10,036 nt of DNA from Novosphingobium sp. (GTDB taxonomy: Bacteria; Pseudomonadota; Alphaproteobacteria; Sphingomonadales; Sphingomonadaceae). The stretch's first letter is position 1; each line of letters opens with the position of its first letter. The stretch spans positions 1 to 10,036 of the forward strand of contig JAJTFU010000074.1 of assembly GCA_021299075.1 (NCBI GenBank), in the 5' to 3' direction. Position numbers and translations under genes: made by a program. The notes under the pieces are model-generated. The model was not told the origin of the DNA, ran no database searches, and saw only the letters and a program-made list of their open reading frames with translations. Shown in pieces: positions 6,012 to 10,036 of the stretch.

Positions 6012-8537
6012 TCAGAACATCTTGCGGAACTCGACCTCGATCAGGCGACCGCGCGGATCGATCAGGTCAGCCTGGTAGCCGATCGGCACGGCACCCGTCC
6101 CGTCAGTCACCTTCTGGCGGCTGTCGAACAGGTTCTCGAACCGCAGTGAGACTTGCGAGCCCTTGAAGAAGGGTAGCTTTTTCACAAGCTTCTGCTGCTG
6201 GCCGAGCGCCGCGAAGAAGTTGATGTTCATCCGCGTCACGCTGCCAAAGCGCAGGTTGGTAGCGCCGGTCAGCCGCGACGGACCGGTCCAGGTACCATTG
6301 AAGAAGGTGCCGAAGCCATTCTTGAACAGGCCGCCATTGAATTCGATCGTGTGGCGCGGTGACCCGGTCGAGGAAAGCGAATCCCCGTCCAGCAGATCAA
6401 GCACGGGCCCGCCCCGTGCGATTTGCACCGTGCTGTCGAACTGCGCGGTGTGGAACACACCCAGGCTCCAGCGCCCCGGACCACGCCCGCCGCCCATCAT
6501 CGCCATCATTCCGCCACCACCGCCGCCGCGGCCAGCCCCACCGCCCTGCGGACGCGGACCAGCGGGCGGCGTTCCGGCACCGGCCGGACGCTGCGGCGGA
6601 CCGCCGCCACCCATCATCGCCATCATCCCGCCGCCAGCCGGTGCCTTGCCAAGCTGGCCTGACAAGTTGAGGCCCCAACGCAGGCGCGAGGCGCGCTGCT
6701 CGTCAAAAGTCACGGGGCGCTGGTCAACCGAGACCAGCCGCCCGCTGGCATCGCGGGTGACGCGGCCCGGGAAAGCTGCCTCGATCTCTGGCGTCAGCAG
6801 CGGGAAGCTGGCAGTGACATTGTCCGAACGATTGCGGAAGTATTCGACCACCAGGCTGGAGTTCTGCAGGAACGGCAGCTGCCAGTTCGCGCCGAACTTA
6901 AGGTCGCGCTGCTTCTCCTTGAGCAGCGCCGGATTGCCGCCACTAATGACGGTCGCGAGTACCGTTTCCCCCCGCACCAGATCGAAGATCGGTACGTTGA
7001 GCGTAGTGGCGATGGGATTGCCCAGCTCAGAAAGTCCGGGTGCCTGTTCGTTGACCAGGTAACTGGCGCTGAGGCTCAGCTTCTCGAACTTGAAAGGCGA
7101 CCATGTAAGGCCAGCGCTCCAGTCCATCACCGAACCGAAGTCCGAAAGTTGGTCCCAGCCGAGGCTGAAATTGAGCGAAAGGTCACCCAGGCCAGCGCCA
7201 AAGTTTTCGCGGCGGCTTGTAATCGGCACGCCCACATTGCCGCCGGCCGTGAAGCGATTGCGATTGAGGTTTACCTTGCCGACCGCGCTACGCGTGTCCT
7301 CGGTGTCGAATGACAGGAATGTAAAGCCCGTGCGCAGCGTAGCGGTTACTTCGCCGCCCGGCAGACGCGCAGGTCGGCCGATCAGCGTGACCAAGCCGTC
7401 AAGTCGGTCGGAATTGGATAGCGCCAGGTCCTGCCCGGCACTGGCCACAGCCGGAAGCGCACCGTTGATCGCCAGGGTGCCTGCCGCTGCCGCCGCAACC
7501 AGCGCCGAGGTGTTGGCGCGGCGGTCGATCAATGTGCGGCTTTCGGTATGGTTGCCATCCAGCGTGGCATTGAGCTGCCAATCGCCAAGCCGGGTATTGA
7601 GCGCCGCGCCGCCCTGCGCCGAAGTTGTGCGGCTGGTTCGTTCAAGCGGATCCCCGAGCGCGCGCACTGCCGTCGCGCCACCAGGAGCGGTCAGCACGAC
7701 TATGTCGAGCCCCGAATTGCGGCGGCTGTCGGTCCGCGTCAGATTGCCGTTCAGGCTGAAGTTGCCGCCAAGCCCATCCTTGCCCAGGCCGCGGGCGAAA
7801 GAAGCGTTGAGGCTCAGTTCGCGGCTATCGGCGATCAACGAGCGAAACTCGGCCGGGTTGGGATCGGTCGATACGGTCGGGATCGAGTCCGGAGTTTGGA
7901 TAACCCCGCGCTCGGCCTCGGTCAGCTCGGACGTGTCGTCGATCCTTGCGGTCACGCTGAAACGCTGCGGTCCGTTGATGCGCAGTGCAGTCGCTTCCAC
8001 CTCATAGGTCTGGAAGCCGCCGCGCGTTGGAAAGGCGGTCTCCACCTCGACAGTTTTCGAGGAGAAGTTGTCCTTGAGGATCATGTTGACGACGCGGGTG
8101 TTGGCCGGAAAGCCGAACCGCAGCGCCACTTCCTCGGGCAGGATCTCAACCCGGCGGATCGCTTCCTGCGGGAAATTGCGCATTTCGCGGAAATTGCCGA
8201 TCCGCTGTCCGTTGATCAGCACGACCGGTGGGCCACTGCCGCGCCCGCGCCCGGAGCCGGTCTGCGGTGCCAGCTGGGTCAGTACATCGGCCAGGGTCGT
8301 CGCGCCCAGCGCCTGGATGTCCTTCTCGTCCAGCACGGCGATCGGCGGGGCCGTGCTTTCCACCTGCCCGCGGATCCGCTCAGCGACCACCAGGATCTCG
8401 TTGCCATGGCGTTCGATATCGCCAGGTTCTGCATCCAACGTGGCCGGCGGCGTTGCCTGCATTTCGCTCTCATCAACAGCGAGCGCCGGAGCAGCCAGCA
8501 TGATCAACGGAAGCGGGAGGAGAGAGAAATTGCGCAT
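6012..8537 (-). CDS. TonB-dependent outer membrane receptor with Gly/Pro/Met-rich insert
   Basis: This 841-residue protein has a signal peptide (MRNFSLLPLPLIMLAAPALA, cleavage expected after residue 20), a TonB-box-like stretch EILVVAERIRG at 47-57, and a plug domain at about 60-160 with VAVLD-type, LADVLTQLAP, PPVVLINGQRI and EEVALRFGFPANTRVVNMIL elements. A beta-barrel of about 680 residues follows and ends EVEFRKMF with the C-terminal Phe of outer membrane proteins. The plug form with RRVEILPEEVALRFG is common in sphingomonad and Caulobacter receptors of unknown substrate. The ATG at 8537 is chosen because GGAG (8546-8543) lies 5 bases upstream and the signal peptide begins there. Residues about 634-690 form a low-complexity insert. 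Such receptors import siderophores, cobalamin, sugars or other ligands using energy from TonB-ExbBD; the ligand is unknown and no metabolic neighbour points to one. Confidence 0.9.
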   Translation of the reverse strand: MRNFSLLPLPLIMLAAPALAVDESEMQATPPATLDAEPGDIERHGNEILVVAERIRGQVESTAPPIAVLDEKDIQALGATTLADVLTQLAPQTGSGRGRGSGPPVVLINGQRIGNFREMRNFPQEAIRRVEILPEEVALRFGFPANTRVVNMILKDNFSSKTVEVETAFPTRGGFQTYEVEATALRINGPQRFSVTARIDDTSELTEAERGVIQTPDSIPTVSTDPNPAEFRSLIADSRELSLNASFARGLGKDGLGGNFSLNGNLTRTDSRRNSGLDIVVLTAPGGATAVRALGDPLERTSRTTSAQGGAALNTRLGDWQLNATLDGNHTESRTLIDRRANTSALVAAAAAGTLAINGALPAVASAGQDLALSNSDRLDGLVTLIGRPARLPGGEVTATLRTGFTFLSFDTEDTRSAVGKVNLNRNRFTAGGNVGVPITSRRENFGAGLGDLSLNFSLGWDQLSDFGSVMDWSAGLTWSPFKFEKLSLSASYLVNEQAPGLSELGNPIATTLNVPIFDLVRGETVLATVISGGNPALLKEKQRDLKFGANWQLPFLQNSSLVVEYFRNRSDNVTASFPLLTPEIEAAFPGRVTRDASGRLVSVDQRPVTFDEQRASRLRWGLNLSGQLGKAPAGGGMMAMMGGGGPPQRPAGAGTPPAGPRPQGGGAGRGGGGGGMMAMMGGGRGPGRWSLGVFHTAQFDSTVQIARGGPVLDLLDGDSLSSTGSPRHTIEFNGGLFKNGFGTFFNGTWTGPSRLTGATNLRFGSVTRMNINFFAALGQQQKLVKKLPFFKGSQVSLRFENLFDSRQKVTDGTGAVPIGYQADLIDPRGRLIEVEFRKMF
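6484..6642 (-). repeat. Low-complexity coding insert with in-frame duplication in the receptor
   Basis: Within the receptor gene this stretch encodes mostly Gly, Pro, Arg and Met. The 17 bases at 6493-6509 recur exactly at 6610-6626, 117 bases (39 codons) away, and both encode MMAMM followed by GGG (residues 638-642 and 677-681). Between them lie Pro/Arg-rich and poly-Gly runs. In a receptor barrel this most likely forms a long extracellular loop. Confidence 0.75.
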
Positions 8538-8758
8538 TAATACTCCGTGATCGCTCAACAATTACGATCTGGTATCCCCTACCCGGCTGCGCAAATGGTC
8601 TGTCGTCGCGGCGATGGCAAGACGTTCTAAGGTAACATAATGTCGCAAGTCGACGAACTGCCATCACAACGGGACCAGCGCCGAAGGCTTTCCTTTTTAA
8701 CCTTCCGTCGCTATGGCGCGCCGCATTGTCGGCGAACAACAACGGAATCTAGGCCCGG
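8538..8758. other. Divergent intergenic region between the receptor and infA
   Basis: These 221 bases must hold the promoters of both genes. I see no convincing -35/-10 pair in either direction. A CATAAT (8636-8641) lacks a matching -35, and a GAAGG/CCTTC inverted repeat with an A/T-rich loop (about 8684-8705) is weak. No RNA gene is recognised. Confidence 0.4.
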
Positions 8759-9007
8759 ATGGCGAAAGAAGAACTCCTCGAAATGCGCGGGACGGTGGTG
8801 GAACTGCTGCCGAACGCGATGTTCCGCGTCCGCCTGGAAAATGATCACGAGATCCTCGGCCACACCGCCGGCAAGATGCGCAAGAACCGCATCCGCGTGC
8901 TGGTGGGCGATGAGGTACTGGTCGAACTGACGCCTTATGACCTGACCAAGGGTCGCATTACCTACCGCTTCATGCCCGGCCGCGGCGGCCCTGGCCAGTT
9001 TGGCTAA
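8759..9007 (+). CDS. infA: Translation initiation factor IF-1
   Basis: The 82-residue protein is unmistakably IF-1, a single OB-fold/S1-like domain that binds the 30S A-site with IF-2 and IF-3 during initiation. It starts MAKEELLEMRGTVVELLPNA and contains the hallmark FRVRLENDHEILGHTAGKMRKNRIRVLVGDEV and LTPYDLTKGRITYRF. It is longer than the usual 72 residues because of a C-terminal tail, PGRGGPGQFG. The start is fixed by the conserved N-terminus and an in-frame TAG shortly upstream; the ribosome binding site is modest. The Maf gene follows after 9 bases, so the two are probably co-transcribed. Confidence 0.98.
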   Translation: MAKEELLEMRGTVVELLPNAMFRVRLENDHEILGHTAGKMRKNRIRVLVGDEVLVELTPYDLTKGRITYRFMPGRGGPGQFG

Positions 9008-9016
9008 GTCGGGCGG

Positions 9017-9595
9017 GTGACCGCACCGCTACTGGTCCTGGCCTCATCCTCGCCGCGCCGGCGCGACCTGCTCGCCCGGATCGGCGCTGTCCCCAGCCGA
9101 ATTGCCAGCCCAGATATCGATGAAACACCGCTGAAGGGCGAATTGCCGCGCGCTTACGCGCTGCGCCTGGCCCAAGCCAAGGCTGCGGCCGTTGTGCGGG
9201 AAGCAGACGAGATTGTCCTGGCGGGCGACACCACGGTGGCGCTGGGCCGCCGCATCCTTCCACCTGCCGATGACGAGACGGTGCAGCGCAAGTTGCTGGC
9301 CCTCCTCTCGGGTCGCCGCCACCAGTGCATTTCCGCGATCTGCGTGATCGACCAGGCCGGCCTGCTGCGCACCCGCATCGTTGAAACCGTCGTCGCCTTC
9401 AAGCGAATGTCGGCTGACGAGATCGATGCCTATGTCGCCAGCGGCGAAGGCCTAGGCAAGGCCGGCGGCTATGCGATCCAAGGCCGGGCCGAAGCACTGA
9501 TCCGGTTCGTTTCGGGTAGCCACTCCGGCGTTATCGGCCTGCCACTGTTCGAAACCCGCGCCTTGCTGCGCTCGGCGGGCTATCCCCTTGGCTGA
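9017..9595 (+). CDS. Maf-family nucleoside triphosphate pyrophosphatase
   Basis: This 192-residue protein begins at GTG, 9 bases after the infA stop, with GGGCGG immediately upstream. Maf signature elements are S10-S-S-P-R-R15 near the N-terminus (nucleotide binding), IDETP at 34-38, the catalytic D71 in LAGDTTVAL, LSGRRHQ at 97-103, KAGGYAIQG at 148-156 and GLPL at 174-177. Maf proteins hydrolyse non-canonical or excess NTPs (dTTP/UTP or modified pyrimidines, or m7GTP in another subgroup) to monophosphates, cleaning the nucleotide pool, and are linked to cell-division arrest. IDETP and AGGYAIQG suggest the dTTP/UTP type, but the subgroup is an inference. It lies between infA and an RNase E/G-like gene, an arrangement common in sphingomonads. 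Length is normal for the family. Confidence 0.93.
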   Translation: MTAPLLVLASSSPRRRDLLARIGAVPSRIASPDIDETPLKGELPRAYALRLAQAKAAAVVREADEIVLAGDTTVALGRRILPPADDETVQRKLLALLSGRRHQCISAICVIDQAGLLRTRIVETVVAFKRMSADEIDAYVASGEGLGKAGGYAIQGRAEALIRFVSGSHSGVIGLPLFETRALLRSAGYPLG

Positions 9596-10036
9596 ATGGC
9601 TGATCGAGCGCGGGATTGGCGAGACCCGTGCAATCCTGGTGGAGGCCGATCACGTGCTGGCCGCGCGGCTCGACTGGCCCGGATCGCTGGCGGCTGGCCA
9701 GGTAGAGGATGCCGTGCTGATCGCTCGCGCTACCGGATCGCGACGCGGAACTGCCCGCTTTGCCAATGGCGAGGAAGCCTTGGTCGATCAGCTGCCGCAG
9801 GATGCGCGCGAAGGTGCCCCGATCCGCCTCAAGGTGCTGCGTGCCGCCATGGCCGAGGCCGGGCGGATGAAGCGCGCCCAGGCCCGGCCGACCAAGGATG
9901 CCCCCTGCCCAGCGCCTGGGCCGGACGGCAGGACAGTTACAAGTTTTCCGGATGGGCTCTGGCAAGAGGTCTGGGATGAAGCCTGGCATGGCGCAGTGGC
10001 CTTTTCCGGCGGCGGTCTTACGGTCACCCCCACTCC
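9588..10036 (+). CDS. Ribonuclease E/G-family protein, N-terminal part, cut by the window end
   Basis: An uninterrupted frame from TTG (9588) to the window edge gives 149 residues and overlaps the maf stop by 8 bases, which suggests translational coupling. The N-terminus, (M)AEWLIERGIGETRAILVEADHVLAARLD, matches the opening of short RNase E/G-like proteins that follow maf in sphingomonads. The next stretch (VEDAVLIARATGSRRGTARFANGEEALVDQLP, about 38-69) fits a degenerate S1/OB-type RNA-binding domain. The catalytic domain would lie beyond the window. RNase E/G proteins cut single-stranded RNA 5' of AU-rich sites and process rRNA and mRNA. The start is inferred from the overlap and the conserved AEWLIE; the first ATG in the region (9597) is in another frame. 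Function is predicted from the N-terminus and context only. Confidence 0.7.
   Translation, partial: MAEWLIERGIGETRAILVEADHVLAARLDWPGSLAAGQVEDAVLIARATGSRRGTARFANGEEALVDQLPQDAREGAPIRLKVLRAAMAEAGRMKRAQARPTKDAPCPAPGPDGRTVTSFPDGLWQEVWDEAWHGAVAFSGGGLTVTPT

Noticed and set aside
6163..7062. 299-residue plus-strand frame, and other long frames opposite the receptor
   Set aside because: They are antisense shadows of the receptor gene, with Pro/Arg/Ser-rich translations and no recognisable domain.
8697..8702. TTAACC, a CtrA half-site, upstream of infA
   Set aside because: Only a 6-base half-site with no second half at the proper spacing; expected by chance.
8640..8930. Possible 96-residue protein starting upstream of infA
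   Set aside because: It overlaps infA in another frame for most of its length, and its Arg/Cys/Trp-rich composition is typical of a shadow frame of a GC-rich gene.
9596..9979. 127-residue frame starting at ATG 9596 (MADRARDWRDPC)
   Set aside because: It is out of frame with the family-like RNase E/G N-terminus; its translation is low-complexity Arg/Ala/Gly.

Overview
The window looks like a chromosomal segment of a GC-rich alphaproteobacterium, most likely a sphingomonad (Novosphingobium, Erythrobacteraceae or a close relative). Three things suggest this: the infA-maf-RNase E/G gene order, a TonB-dependent receptor of the type abundant in these bacteria, and polyamine synthesis by the carboxyspermidine route. 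No phage, plasmid, CRISPR, tRNA or rRNA sequence is visible, and no gene-free stretch exceeds about 220 bases.

Bases 1-4031 form a polyamine region, all on the minus strand. Read in the direction of transcription it holds a carboxy(nor)spermidine dehydrogenase (3982-2771), a carboxynorspermidine decarboxylase (2651-1550), a NylB/class C beta-lactamase-type serine hydrolase (1513-269) and the first 46 codons of an ornithine decarboxylase (140-1). Ornithine decarboxylase would make putrescine. The dehydrogenase would couple putrescine to aspartate semialdehyde, and the decarboxylase would release spermidine or a relative. Two things stand out. The decarboxylase gene is broken by a frameshifting internal deletion near 1754-1757 that removes a conserved active-site segment. 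The ornithine decarboxylase mRNA leader can fold into a 16-bp helix that buries the putative ribosome binding site next to a TTG start, resembling in location the speF leader motif of alphaproteobacteria. A REP-like inverted repeat lies between the dehydrogenase and decarboxylase genes.

Bases 4032-5966, plus strand, carry a short-form serine/threonine dehydratase, divergent from the polyamine operon over only 49 bases, and two tandem MAPEG-family membrane proteins. A 12-bp hairpin at 5975-6003 separates these from a convergent 841-residue TonB-dependent receptor (8537-6012). That receptor contains an unusual Gly/Pro/Met-rich insert with a duplicated MMAMMGGG motif.

Bases 8759-10036, plus strand, are a housekeeping cluster: translation initiation factor IF-1 (infA), a Maf-type nucleotide pyrophosphatase, and the start of a ribonuclease E/G-like protein whose TTG start overlaps the maf stop codon.
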